A stretch of 64,000 bases of DNA, from the NCBI GenBank assembly GCA_947471745.1, contig CANJKZ010000934.1, positions 594,001 to 658,000 on the forward strand, given 5' to 3'. A model generated the notes under the pieces. That model did no database searches. It was not told the DNA's origin and was given only the letters and a program-made list of their open reading frames with translations. Position 1 is the first letter of the stretch. Every line of letters begins with the position of its first letter. A program made the position numbers and the translations under genes. This document shows positions 35,410 to 47,000 of the stretch, in pieces. The stretch comes from Closterium sp. Naga37s-1 (lineage: Eukaryota > Streptophyta > Zygnematophyceae > Desmidiales > Closteriaceae).

Positions 35410-37332
35410 CTACTCAGAATCGTCTCCTGCATGCCATTCTTCACAGTCTTCCCCGTCAAAGCGGCCAGGGCGCCACCATTCGTCATCGCTGGGCTCTTCT
35501 GCCTCCCCGCCTTCCTCAAGCACGCCCCCCTCCTCTTCTGCCGCCGCCGCTTCCGCGTCCTCCTCAGCGGCGTCAGCCTCCTCTGCCGCCGCCTGCAGCT
35601 CCTCGGCCGGCATGGGGACTTCGGCGTAGAAGGGGTTGACGACGAGCTCGTCGTCAACCAGGTCGTTGACGTCGTCAAGGACTTCCACCTCACCCTTGTC
35701 CCGCATGTGGGCAAGGATGAGGTGGTCCTCGCTGCCATTGATGGGGGTGGAGATCCCACACGTGACGAACGCCTTCTTCACGAGCTCCTCTGGGATTTCT
35801 TCCCAGGACTCATCGATCCAGCGGAGCACCAACTCCGCTGGCGGCTTCTTGAGATTGCCTGAGGGACGGGGAAGGGTAGAGAAGGACAAATGTGAATTTC
35901 CAGAGCGTAAGCCGACATTGATTCAAAGTTACACATGCGGATGTCATGGTTCAACTCACCGGACTTGGTGGTGGTGTTGATGCCCTCTTCTTCGAACCAG
36001 CCACTGTAGCGATGACGCACACCGCACTTGACCGCGCGGTTGATGGACACATCCAGAGGCTGCACTAGCGGAGTGCAGCCCCCTGGGATGACAGCCCGTG
36101 ACAGCCGAAACATCCGCATGGTCTGCCCGACCGCCTCAGTCAAGTGGCCGCGGTAGGAGTCGAGCACAACCAAGGCCTCCCTGCGGCGTCCAGTTGATTC
36201 ACGCAAGGGCTTCAGAAACGGCACCATCACCTGGGTGATCCAGTCCTGCACAAGTGATTCGTCCATCCACCCTTTGTTTTGTGCACGGACCACCACACCT
36301 GCCAAAGAATACCGGTACGTCAGGGTCAAATTCGGTTGCGAATGTTGACAGGCTAGAGCAGTGACATCATCCTAAACGTGCTACGCTTACCGGCAGGGAT
36401 GGGCACCTTCGGTATGGTCTTGCGCTTGAACACCACGTACGGCGGCAGCTTGAGCCCGCTCGCAGTTACTGCCAGCATGACAGTAACACGCTCCTTCTCA
36501 TAGCCTGCACTCAGTACGTGAACCGTCCGCGCTCCCTTCATTTCGAGCGTGCGCTCCGCCGGCATCTCCAGGAAAAGCGAGGTTTGGTCCGCGTTCAAGA
36601 TGAGGTCAAGCGGGTAGTCGTGCAGAGAGTGCATCTGGCGCACAAACTCCCAGAAGGACTCCACCTTGGCCTTGCAATCTGCAAGCAAAGCCACGAGACA
36701 CATTAGCTCAGCACTGAGATGGCAATCAAGGAGCACGACGGCGCAACACTTACCCGCTGCCAACTTCTGTCCCATCTTCGTCTTCACCCGCCTCGCCAGA
36801 TGCCAGCGCGCGCGGAAACGAGTCGCCCAGCGGAACGATGCGCGCCAGTTGACCCCGGGCATCCGGTGCTTCATGTATTTGGCGCTCCACTTCTGGAGCA
36901 TGCTGACCAAAACGGCGAGCCCCCTCCCCCTGTGCTTGAGGAACTGGCGGTAGACCGCCCGTTCCATGAAAGGGAACTTGGACTTGCGGCCAGCTCCCAT
37001 GAGGCGACGACGGCAGCTGGAAGAGACCTCCAGCCGCTCCCTCATCTTCTTCCAATCGCGGATGGCGGGTCAGCATCGGCGTTGCTCTTCTGCTGTCCCT
37101 GCGGGCGGTTCCGCTCCGGGAACGTGGGGACAACAACTCGAGGAAGGGTAGGGCGAGGACGGTCCAAGCTACTGCTCGGTTCATCCCTGGTAGAAGCACT
37201 ACCGGGAGCATCCGGCTGAGGAAAGATCGAGCGAGGAGACGTCCGTGCGCGTGCAGAAGCGCTAGTCTGATTGGTGGAAACAGGCCGCTGCCGCCTATCT
37301 ACCGTACTGCTAGAATCTGGAGATGAAGCCAT
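35410..37332 (-). CDS. pogo/Tigger-type DDE transposase with introns
   Basis: Proposed exons: 37332-36754 (with a frame change near 37045), 36678-36391, 36298-35960, 35858-35410, all with GT-AG borders in compatible phases from the second on. The DDE_1-type core is recognisable: first Asp in LILNADQTSLF, second in LVVLDSYRGHLT, and third in PLVQPLDVSINRAVK, so D-D-D as in the pogo group. The N-terminal part has basic, helix-rich sequence suited to DNA binding (FLKHRGRGLAVLVSMLQKW). The C-terminus is very acidic (EEADAAEEDAEAAAAEEE). The frame change near the start could be an unrecognised intron, a sequencing slip or a real mutation. Confidence 0.8.
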
Positions 37333-37883
37333 GCTTGGGAACTAAGGCAGGTCGATGTCACTCGCCATGGGAGAAATGACTTTAAAGACGATACCCTCGT
37401 GCACAGGAAGGAGACGCTCTCACAGCCTGCCGAGCACTTGTCAAAGACGTGCACTGGAACCGCTTGACGAAGAGAAGAGCAAGCTTGGGTGAGGAAGCTT
37501 GGACGTGACTACCGTACACGGCAGTCAAGGGGTCACAGGTACAGTGACAACACAGCACCGTGCGCGATTCCGGCCTCGTACTGCATGAACCCAAGCTACG
37601 CGAGGTTGGCACTGATGTCAACCAATCAGGTGGCACAGTGGGCCCACTGGAATTTGCCATGTGGCAGATTCCAGTGGAGGCCGACGTTATCCTCGTAGAC
37701 GCGGTTTGGCGGCCCTGATAAAAAAAATAATAATAAGGCCAGACCCCTGTTTTTGTTTCCATTCATTTCTGCTTATAAAAAATTGTGCAATATAATAAGA
37801 CCCGGATATTATGTATTTTTTTCCTATGAGGAGACCCCCCCCCATTTTTTCCCTGTATTTTTAGTTATACCCTAGGGTGTTAT

Positions 37884-38043
37884 TGTCAAACATATATGCT
37901 TAGTTATATCTAGGCTTAGTTTATGTGTTTATAGTTGTCTAGGCTATAGTGGGTTTAGCCTTAGGGGGTACAAATTTCTCTCGACATTCTACTTGTACCC
38001 CTTCCCTTTTCCTAGTCCATCATTCTCGCCTACTATTCTCACA
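37884..38043 (+). repeat. 5' LTR of Copia A
   Basis: 160 bp, TG...CA ends, directly followed by the primer binding site. By eye it is identical to 53062-53221. Confidence 0.95.
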
Positions 38044-38099
38044 TGGTATCAGAGCAATTAGTCCTAGGACCTAATGTTAATGGGCCCACCACCTACTGC

Positions 38100-39597
38100 C
38101 CTGCTCGCCTAGGCCCCGGCCCGTCGCCCCTTGGCGTCGCCCCTAGCCCCTAGGCTCGGCCCCTTGGCCCCGTCGCCTCGGCCCCGCTGGCCCCGTCGAC
38201 TTCGTAGCCCGTCGCCTGGCCCGTACCTAGCCCGCGCCCGGCCCCGTCTCCTGCCCGCGCCCGGCCCGTACCTAGCCCGACGCCCGGCCCGTACCTAGCC
38301 CGTCGCCCGGCCCGTACCTCTGCCCGCGCCTGGCCCCGTCCTTCGCCCAGCGCCCGGCCTCGTCTCTTGCCTGCGCCCGGCCCCCCGGCCCCTTGGTTGG
38401 CCCCTCGGCCCCCTAGGCCCCACGGCCCCTTGTTTGGCCCCTCGGCCCCCTAGGCCCCTCGGCCCCCCCCTAGGCCCCTCGGCCCCTTGTTTGGCCCCGC
38501 GGCCCCTAGGCCCCTCGGCCCCACCTCAGAGACTGGCGCCCGGCCCCCCGGCCCCTTGGTTGGCCCCTCGGCCCCCTAGGCCCCTCGGCCCCTTGTTTGG
38601 CCCCTCGGCCCCCTAGGCCCCTCGCCCCCCCCCCTAGGCCCCTCGGCCCCTTGTTTGGCCCCGCGGCCCCTAGGCCCCTCGGCCCCACCTCAGAGACTGG
38701 CGCCCGGCCCCCCGGCCCCTTGTTTGGCCCCTCGGCCCCCTAGGCCCCTCGGCCCCTTGTTTGGCCCCTCGGCCCCCTAGGCCCCTCGGCCCCTTGTTTG
38801 GCCCCTCGGCCCCCTAGGCCCCTCGGCCCCTTGTTTGGCCCCGCGGCCCCTAGGCCCCTCGGCCCCACCTCAGAGACTGGCGCCCGGCCCCCCGGCCCCT
38901 TGGTTGGCCCCTAGGCCCCCTAGGCCCCTCGGCCCCTTGTTTGGCCCCTCGGCCCCCTAGGCCCCTCGGCCCCCCCCCTAGGCCCCTCGGCCCCTTGTTT
39001 GGCCCCGCGGCCCCTAGGCCCCTCGGCCCCACCTCAGAGACTGGCGCCCGGCCCCCCGGCCCCTTGTTTGGCCCCTCGCCCCCCTAGGCCCCTCGGCCCC
39101 TTGTTTGGCCCCGCGGCCCCTAGGCCCCTCGGCCCCACCTCAGAGACCGGCGCCCGGCCCCCCGGCCCCCCCCCCCCCCCCTTGTTTGGCCCCTCGGCCC
39201 CCTAGGCCCCTCGGCCCCCCCCCTAGCCCCCCCCGGCCCCTTGTGTGGCCCCGCGGCCCCTAGGCCACTCGGCCCCACCGCAGAGACTGGTGCCCGGCCC
39301 CCCGGCCCCTTGTTTGGCCCCTCGGCCCCCTAGGCCCCTCGGCCCCCCTAGGCCCCCCCGGCCCCTTGTTTGGCCCCGCGGCCTCTAGGCCACTCGGCCC
39401 CACTTCAAAGACCGGCGCCTGGCCCCCCGGCCCCTTGTTTGGCCCCGCGGCCCCTAGGCCCCTCGACTCCACCTCCGAGCCCGGCGCCCGGCCCCCTGGC
39501 CTCTTGTTTGGCCCCTCGGCCCCCCCCTAGGCCTCTCGGCTCCCCTAGACCCCCGGCCTCTTGTTTGGCCCCGCGGCCCCCAGGCTCCTCGGCCCCT
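38100..39597 (+). repeat. GC-rich tandem repeat in the leader of Copia A
   Basis: Units built of GGCCCCTCGGCCCCCTAG and GGCCCCTTGTTTGGCCCC, with a larger repeating block containing CACCTCAGAGACTGGCGCCC, fill the 1.5 kb between the primer binding site and the Gag ATG. Open frames on both strands here are compositional. Confidence 0.9.
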
Positions 39598-41505
39598 ATG
39601 GCGTCGCTTCGAGTTCTCCCGTTCGACCCGGAGGGTAGACCTGTAGCATTTGACACGTGGCACGACGATCTGCAACTGTACCTACTGAGCGACAGTCGGG
39701 ACAGTGTCTCACTGTTTGACCACGTGTCCGGTGCCGCTCCAGCCCCTCCCGTCACAGCTGACGTTTCGACTCGTCCCCAATGGCTGTCTCGTGACGCTAC
39801 TGCCCGCTTGGCCATTCGCAACCACCTGCCCGCAACAGAATGTGCTCACTTTGGCGAGCACAGGACAGCACAGGCCTTGTACGACGCTGTCGTTGCTCGC
39901 TACTCCTCCCCTGCCACTGCTGCTCTTGGCAGACTGCTACTGCCCTACCTGTTCCCTGAGCTGTCGGCTTTTGCCACAGTAGCGGACCTGGTTACCCACC
40001 TGCGCACTAGCGACGCTCGCTACCGCGCTACCGCTCCTGCTGAGTTCCTTCCCACGAACCAGCCCCCCATGTTCATCACCCTCTACTTCATAGTCACTCG
40101 CCTCCCTGACTCCCTTCGCTCTGTCAGGGACCACTTCCTCACCCTCGACCCCACTTCCCTCACCGTTGACCTCCTCGAGCAGCATCTCCTTGCAGCTGAG
40201 ACTAGTGCAGTTGCTGTAGGTGCTGCTCGTGGCACCCCGCGCTCACCCTTCTTTGAGGGGTGCTCCCCCTCCCCCCTTTCCTCCTCCTTCGCCTCTGCTG
40301 CTGCGGCAGACGTCTCTGTTCCAGAGGACGTCGGTGCAGCTTCGACTAGTACGAAGCGCCGCAACAGCAAGGGCAAGGATGGCCAGGGTAGTGGAGGAGG
40401 CAGCGGTGGTGGTGGAGGTGGCAGTGGGCATGGCAGTGGGGGCAGCGGTAGAGGAGGCGGAGGCGGTGGAGGTGGTGGCGGCGGTGGGACCGGTGGCGGA
40501 GGTGGAGGCTCTGGTGGCGGCGGTGGAGGCAGTGGAGGGGGTGGCGGCAGTGGAGGCGGTGGGACCAGTGGTGGTCGGTCTGGACCTCAGCGTGGAGGCT
40601 CTGGTGGCGGTCGGGGCCAGCAGCAGCAGCGTCGGAGCGAGACTCAGACGCCTCAGCAGCTCCGTGAGTGGTTGGTTCAGCGTGGGGCGGGCGAGGGTAG
40701 TGAGACCTGCCCGTATGTCATTCGCACGGGTACCCGTGCGGGCAAGACATGCGGGCGGTTTCACACTGAGCGCCGCTGCTTTGCCCGCCTTGACGACGCC
40801 TGGCGCACTGAGTTTGGTGATGACGTCGAGCGCCCTCGCTGGGCGGAGTTGCTTAGGTCGGGGGTTGCCATCTTTGACCTAGACTTTGATGTTATTATCT
40901 CTGCCATGTATGCTTTGTCTTTTAGTGCTGAGGGTGACTGTTACTGGTGTGTGCCACCTGACCCAGGTATAGCCGCTGCTGCTCTAGGTGCTAGTGCGTC
41001 TGGTACTCCCCCTGGTACTGCGTCTGCTGAGGCCCTGCACACCTTCACGTTAGACTCCGGCGCCTCGCGCTGTTTCTTTCGTGACAGCACCACTCTCACT
41101 CCTCTTCCTGCACCTGTTACGGTCAGACTGGCTGACCCCTCTGGGGGCCCGGTCGTTGCCAGTTCCTCCACTGTCCTCCCGTGTCCGGCAGTTCCGTCCG
41201 GCTCACTGTCAGGTCTTCACCTCCCCTCGTTCTCTACAAACTTGGTGAGTACCGCTGCCCTTCAGGATGCGATGGTCACTACCACCACTCCTGGGGGTCA
41301 GCGTGTGTCGATCTGCACGTGCACGCGGACGGGGCGTCACCTGGCTACGTTCACTCGTCGGCCAGGGTCGAGTCTGTACACACTGGCTACCGAGCCTCCT
41401 CAGGTCGCTGCGTCTGCTCAGGTGTCCGCGTCAGGTCAGGTAGCCGCCTCTTGCTCGTGTCGCCTCCTGTCGCACCAGACTCTTCTTTGGCACCACCGCC
41501 TGGGT
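39598..41505 (+). CDS. Copia A Gag and protease, interrupted by Copia B
   Basis: 636 codons from the ATG at 39598 to the insertion. The Gag domain begins ASLRVLPFDPEGRPVAFDTW, followed by a Gly-rich linker (about 40385-40580) and a Cys/His motif (CPYVIRTG, TCGRFHTERRCF). The aspartic protease motif is LDSGASRCFF. It ends in the GAG-pre-integrase segment LLWHHRLG, where the TGGGT target duplication of Copia B begins. The remainder of the polyprotein resumes at 49038. Confidence 0.9.
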
Positions 41506-41749
41506 TGTCAAACATATGTTTATATGTTATAGTTTAGGTAGGCTTTAGTGGGGTACTCACTGTGGGGTACAACCCCTTAGGTTTTATTTTGTACCAACTC
41601 TCTCGATAGTAAACATCACTTTTCCCCTTTACTCTCGACATGGTATTAAGAGCAACATAAGTCCCTAGGACCGTTTTAGGACTGTTTTTCAGGGCCCACC
41701 AACCGTTTTCCGCCGGTTACCGAGTTACCCCGCCCCTTGCCTACACTGT

Positions 41750-43390
41750 TTATCGTCGCGCAGCCCTCGCGCTCGCCTCTGCTGGCCCTCGTACAGCCCG
41801 CTAGCAGCCCGCCTGCTGCCTCGTCAGCCCCGCGCGCAGCCCGCTAGCTGCCCTGTCAGGCCCGCGCACCGCCCCGCAGCCCCCGCGCTGCCTTCTCCTG
41901 CCCCGCGCGTCGCTTCGCAGCCCTCGCGCTGCTTGCTACGGCCGCCGACGCGGCCTCGCCCTGCTGCGGTCGTAGCCCCACCCTGCCGCCGACGCGGCCC
42001 CGCCTGGCCTGCGCGCTGCCCCCCGTCGCCAGTCACGGCGCCTGTGGGACCCGAGCGCTGCACCAGCTACGCCGCCCCTGGTGCAGCCGCCCCTGGCCCC
42101 TGCAGCAGCCGCCCCTAGAGTAGCCGCCCCTGGTGCAGCCGCCCCTGGACCCAGAGCAGCCGCCCCTGGCCCCTGAAGCAGCCGCCCCTGGTGCAGCTGC
42201 CCCTGGACTCCGTGCAGCCGCCCCTGGCCCCTGCAGCAGCCGCCCCTGGAGCAGCCGCCCCTGGACCCCGAGCAGCCGCCCCTGGCCCCTGAAGCAGCCG
42301 CCCCTGGTGCAGCCGCCCCTGGACCCAGAGCAGCCGCCCCTGGCCCCTGAAGCAGCCGCCCCTGGTGCAGCCGCCCCTGGACTCCGTGTAGCCGCCCCTG
42401 GCCCCTGCAGCAGCCGCCCCTGGAGCAGCCGCCCCTGGTGCAGCCGCCCCTGGACCCAGAGCAGCCGCCCCTGGCCCCTGGTGCAGCCGCCCCTGGACCC
42501 TCGAGCAGCCGCCCCTGGACCCAGAGCAGCCGCCCCTGGTGCAGCCGCCTCTGGACTCCGTGCAGCCGCCCCTGGCCCCTGCAGCAGCCGCCCCTGGAGC
42601 AGCCGCCCCTGGACCCCGAGCAGCCGCCCCTAGCCCCTGAAGCAGCCGCCCCTGGTGCAGCTGCCCCTGGACCCAGAGCAGCCGCCCCTGGCCCCTGAAG
42701 CAGCCGCCCCTGGTGCAGCCGCCCCTGGACCCAGAGCAGCCGCCCCTGGCCCCTGAAGCAGCCGCCCCTGGTGCAGCCGCCCCTGGACTCCGTGCAGCCG
42801 CCCCTGGCCCCTGCAGTAGCCGCCCCTGGAGCAGCCGCCCCTGGACCCCGAGCAGCCGCCCCTGGACCCCGAGCATCCGCCCCTGGCCCCTGAAGCAGCC
42901 GCCCCTGGTGCAGCCGCCCCTGGACCCAGAGCAGCCGCCCCTGGCCCCTGAAGCAGCCGCCCCTGGTGCAGCCGCCCCTGGACCCAGAGCAGCCGCCCCT
43001 GGCCCCTGAAGCAGCCGCCCCTGGTGCAGCCGCCCCTGGACCCTCGAGCAGCCGCCCCTGGACCCAGAGCAGCCGCCCCTGGTGCAGCCGCCCCTGGACT
43101 CCGTGCAGCCGCCCCTGGATCCCGCTACGCCGCCCCTGGACCCGCGACGCCGCCCCTGGACCCCGTGCAGCCGCCCGCCGAGCGCCGGCCCTGCTCGCCC
43201 GGCGAGCTCCTGCTCTTCCCGCCACTGGTGAGCACCTGCCTTGTTAGCGCGCTGCCGCACCATCTGCCTGCCTGCCTGCCTGCCAGCCTGCCTGCCTGCC
43301 AGACTGCCTGCCTGCCTACCTGCCTGCCTGCCTGCCTGTCTGCCTCCCTGTCTGCCTGCCTGCCTGCCTGCCTGCCGCGCCTGCTCTGCT
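41750..43390 (+). repeat. GC-rich tandem repeat replacing gag in Copia B
   Basis: Units GCAGCCGCCCCTGG, GAGCAGCCGCCCCTGGAC and relatives run from about 42060 to 43160, followed by a TGCC run (43260-43380). Frames of 430-530 residues open on the minus strand are repeats of RGGCTRGGC type and have no gene-like features. Confidence 0.9.
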
Positions 43391-43422
43391 AGGCTACTGC
43401 TACTAGTACTGGCGGTGGCCAG

Positions 43423-43911
43423 ATGCAGCTCCAGCGACGTCCGCGCGAGTCTCTCACGCCCCAGCAGCTTCGTGAGTGGTACACTAGTTGGGGTTGTGGC
43501 GGTAGTCGTCGTAGCTGTCGCCCTGGAGCTGGTCAGTTGGGAGCGTCTGGCAGTGGCCAGCTGCAGCTGCTGCGGCGTCCACACGAGACACTTACGTCCC
43601 AGCAGCTTCACGAGTGGTACGCTCAGAGTAGAGGGTCTTTGAGTACAGTTCGCTGCCCGTACGTCATTCGCACAGGTGATCGGACGGGTCAGACTTGCGG
43701 GACGCTTAGTCACACCCAGTCCCGCTGCTTCGCCCGTCTGAGTGACGCCTGGCGTACCGAGTTTGGTGACGAGGCTGAGCTCCCCGACTGGGTGGAGCTG
43801 CTTGGGCAGAGGGTAGATATCTTTGCTCTTGACTATGATGCTATTCTCACTGCCATGCTACTAGTGCTGACCGTACCTGTCACCTGTGCGCCCCGCCTGA
43901 CCCAGGTATAG
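43423..43911 (+). pseudogene. C-terminal Gag remnant of Copia B
   Basis: Encodes two copies of an SLTPQQLREWY-like segment, then CPYVIRTGDRTGQTCG...RCFARLSDAWRTEFGD, matching the Gag C-terminus of Copia A. The N-terminal capsid-like domain is missing. A frame change near 43860 separates it from the protease frame. Confidence 0.8.
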
Positions 43912-44042
43912 AGCCTGCTGCTCTCGGTGCTGGTGAGGTTGCTGCTCTAGGTGCTAGTGCGTCTCCTGCTCTGGGTGCTGGTGAGGCTGCTGCTCCAGGT
44001 GCTGGTGAGTCTGCTCTCTTTGGTACTCCGCCTGCTGAGGCC

Positions 44043-47000
44043 TTGTACACCTTCACACTTGACTCAGTTGCTTCCCGCTCCTTCTTTCGCGACAGCACCA
44101 CCCTCACGCCGCTCAACCGGCTGGTTCCAGTCTCCCTGGCAGACCCCTCTGGGGGTCCAGTCCTTGCGCGCTACTCCACGGTCCTGCCGTGTCCGGCGAT
44201 CCCATCTGGCTCCCTGTCAGGTCTTCACCTCCCCTCGTTCTCTACGAACTTGGTGAGTGGTGCTGACCTCCAGGACCAGTGGGTTGACCAGTTCACTCCT
44301 GGAGGTCAGCGCGTGACCCACTGTACGTGCTCCCGGACGGGCCGGCACCTGGCCACGTTTACCCGTGCGCCTGGCTCTAGTTTGTACACACTGACTACTG
44401 TGTCCCCTCAGGTCGCTGCGTCTGCGTCTGAGTCGGGTCAGCTAGCGGCCCCCTGCTCGTGTTGCGCTTTGTCGCACCAGACCCTCCTTTGGCACCACCG
44501 CCTTGGTCACCCCTCGGTGCAGCGCCTTCGTAGCATGCACCGCCGTGTCCTTGTCTCTGGTCTTCCCAGGGTTCTCCCTCCCCTCCCACCCTCGCCTGCT
44601 CCTCCCTGTCTTCCCTGTGTCGAGGGACGGCAGCGCGCCGCTCCTCACTCCTCCTCGTTCCCTCCCACAGAGGCTCCCCTGCAGACTCTCCACCTGGACG
44701 TGTGGGGCCCAGCCCGCGTCCGTGGACAGGGCCATGAGCGGTACTTCCTGCTGGTCGTCGACGACTACACGCGTTACACCACGGTCTTCCCCTTGCGCAC
44801 CAAGGGTGAGGTCCCTGATGTTTTGATCCCTTGGATCCGCACTGCTCGTCTCCAGCTCCGCGAGCAGTTCGGGACGGAGTTTCCCGTCCTGTGTCTGCAC
44901 TCTGACAGAGGTGGGGAGTTTTCCTCCGACCTCTTGGCAGCCTTCTGTGCAGAGCACGTCATCCGCCAGACGTTCACGCTTCCGGCCTCTCCGCAGCAGA
45001 ATGGGGTTGCTGAGCGTCGCATTGGCTTAGTCATGGAGGTCGCTCGTACCTCCATGATCCATGCGGCTGCCCCCCATTTTCTGTGGCCGTTTGCGGTCCG
45101 GTACGCCGCGCATCAGCTAAACCTCTGGCCCCGTGTCTCCTTGCCGGAGACCTCGCCCACACTGCTGTGGACGGGGAAGGTTGGCGATGCGTCCCGTTTC
45201 CGGGTCTGGGGTGCTCGTGCCTTTGTCCGTGATACCACCGCGGACAAGCTCTCCGCCCGCACTGCTCCCTGTGTTTTCCTTGGCTTTGTCCCTGACGCGC
45301 CTGGTTGGCAGTTTTACCACCCCACCTCGCGCCGTGTCTTCCCCTCTCAGGACGTCACGTTCGACGAGTCGGTTCCCTTTTGCCGTCTCTTCCCCTACCG
45401 CACTGCCCCTCTCCCCCCCCCGCCGCTCTTCCTCGCTCCAGGTGCTCCCCAGGTAGACCCCCTCCCCGCTCCCGGTCCTGCTCCTTCAGGTGTGTCTCAG
45501 GTAGACCCTCCTCCCTTGACTTCGCCGGTTGAGGTCACTGGTGACTCGGGTCCTGCTGAGGGTGGTCCTGCTCGGGGTGCTGCTTCTGGGGGTGCTGAGC
45601 CTGGGGGTGCGGAGCCTGGGGGTGCTGAGCCTGGGGATGCTGAGCCTGGGCGTGAGGAGTCTCGGGGTGCTGAGCCTGGGGGTACTGAGCCTGGGGGTGC
45701 TGCACCTGGGGGCGCTGAGGCGTCTGGTGAGCAGTCTCCCTGGAGCGGCTGTCTCCGTAGTCGCTCCGCTGGTACCTCGCTGCTGCACTCTTCTCGTCGA
45801 CTCCCTCTCTCCCCACAGCAGCTGCGTGAGTGGTGCGTTGGCCGTCAGGGGCGCACTGCTGGAGCTAGGGGCCCTGCTGCGGGAGGCGCTGGAGCTGGTG
45901 ACTCTGCTACTGGAGCTGTTTCTGCTGGAGGTTCTGGAGCTGCTGAGGGTGCTGGAGCTAGAGGTTGTAGAGTTGCTGAGGGTGCTGGCGCTGGAGGTTC
46001 TGGAGCTGCTGCAGGTGCTGGCACTGAGGGTTCTGAGTCTGCTGTTGCACGCTCTCCTTGGAGTAGCCGCCTTCGTCCGCGTGTGCCTCTCACCTCACAG
46101 CAGCTGCACGACTGGTACGGTCGCCGTCAGGGTCGCGCTTCTGGAGCTCGGAGCTCTGCCGCTGGAGGTACTTCTGCTGACGTCACTGGAGCTGGGAGTG
46201 GTGCTGGTCCCGGAGGTGCTCGTACTGGAGGTACTGGAGCTACTGGGGCTGGAGGTTCTGAGCTTGAGGGTGCTGCTGCTGGAGACACTGCGGCTGGAGA
46301 CCCTGGGACTGGAGGTGCCGGTTCTGGGGGTGCTGCTGCTGGTGGAGCTGGTCCTGGAGGAGCTGGAGCTGAGGGTTCTGGAGCTGCTGGAGGTGCTGGG
46401 ACTGCTGGGGGTGCTGGAGCTGCTGGTGCTGGTAGCAGTGCACAGCCGCGCCTGTTCTTTGCTCCACCGTCTGACTCTGTGCTTCGCCAGGTTCTTAGTC
46501 TCCCTTCGTCTACTGGTCTTCCGTTACAGCCTGGCTCGCCGCTGCCTGCTCCTTCTCCTTACACTGAGCAGACAGGGGGTCTTACTGAGCGTCGTGAGCC
46601 TGTGTCACGTCCTGTCTCGCCTGTCCGTTCTGGTCGTTCCGGTCGTCGTGTTCCTGGTTCGTGTCAGCCGGCTGTCCCCGGCATCCACCTTGTAGTCCGT
46701 CGTCCTTCCTCTCCTCCGCAGAGTGTTCCCCTGCCGTCCCCTCCTGCGTCTTTTCTGCCTACCGTTCCTGAGCCTGAGTCTGACTGCGCTCGTGCTGCTC
46801 ACCCTACTGTCACGCGTCTGCTAGCCACTGTTGTCACTGACCCGTCGTTTGAGTCTACTGCTGCGTCTGCCTTAGTCGCTGAGCTTGTTGACTTTGCTGC
46901 TGCCTGTCGTCTGGACTACGCCGCTAGTCTTGTTGCTGAGTCTGCGTCTGTCTGTCCTCCGTCCGTCGGGGGTGAGTGTGCTCTTGGCACGGACGTCCTT

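Noticed and set aside
41936..43713. Minus-strand frames of 430 and 530 residues in Copia B (RGGCTRGGC repeats)
   Set aside because: Antisense translations of the leader tandem repeat, partly antisense to the Gag remnant; composition explains them.
45529..46695. 388-residue Leu-rich frame overlapping Copia B pol
   Set aside because: A shifted frame over the Gly/Glu repeat linker; the main frame carries the conserved Pol motifs.
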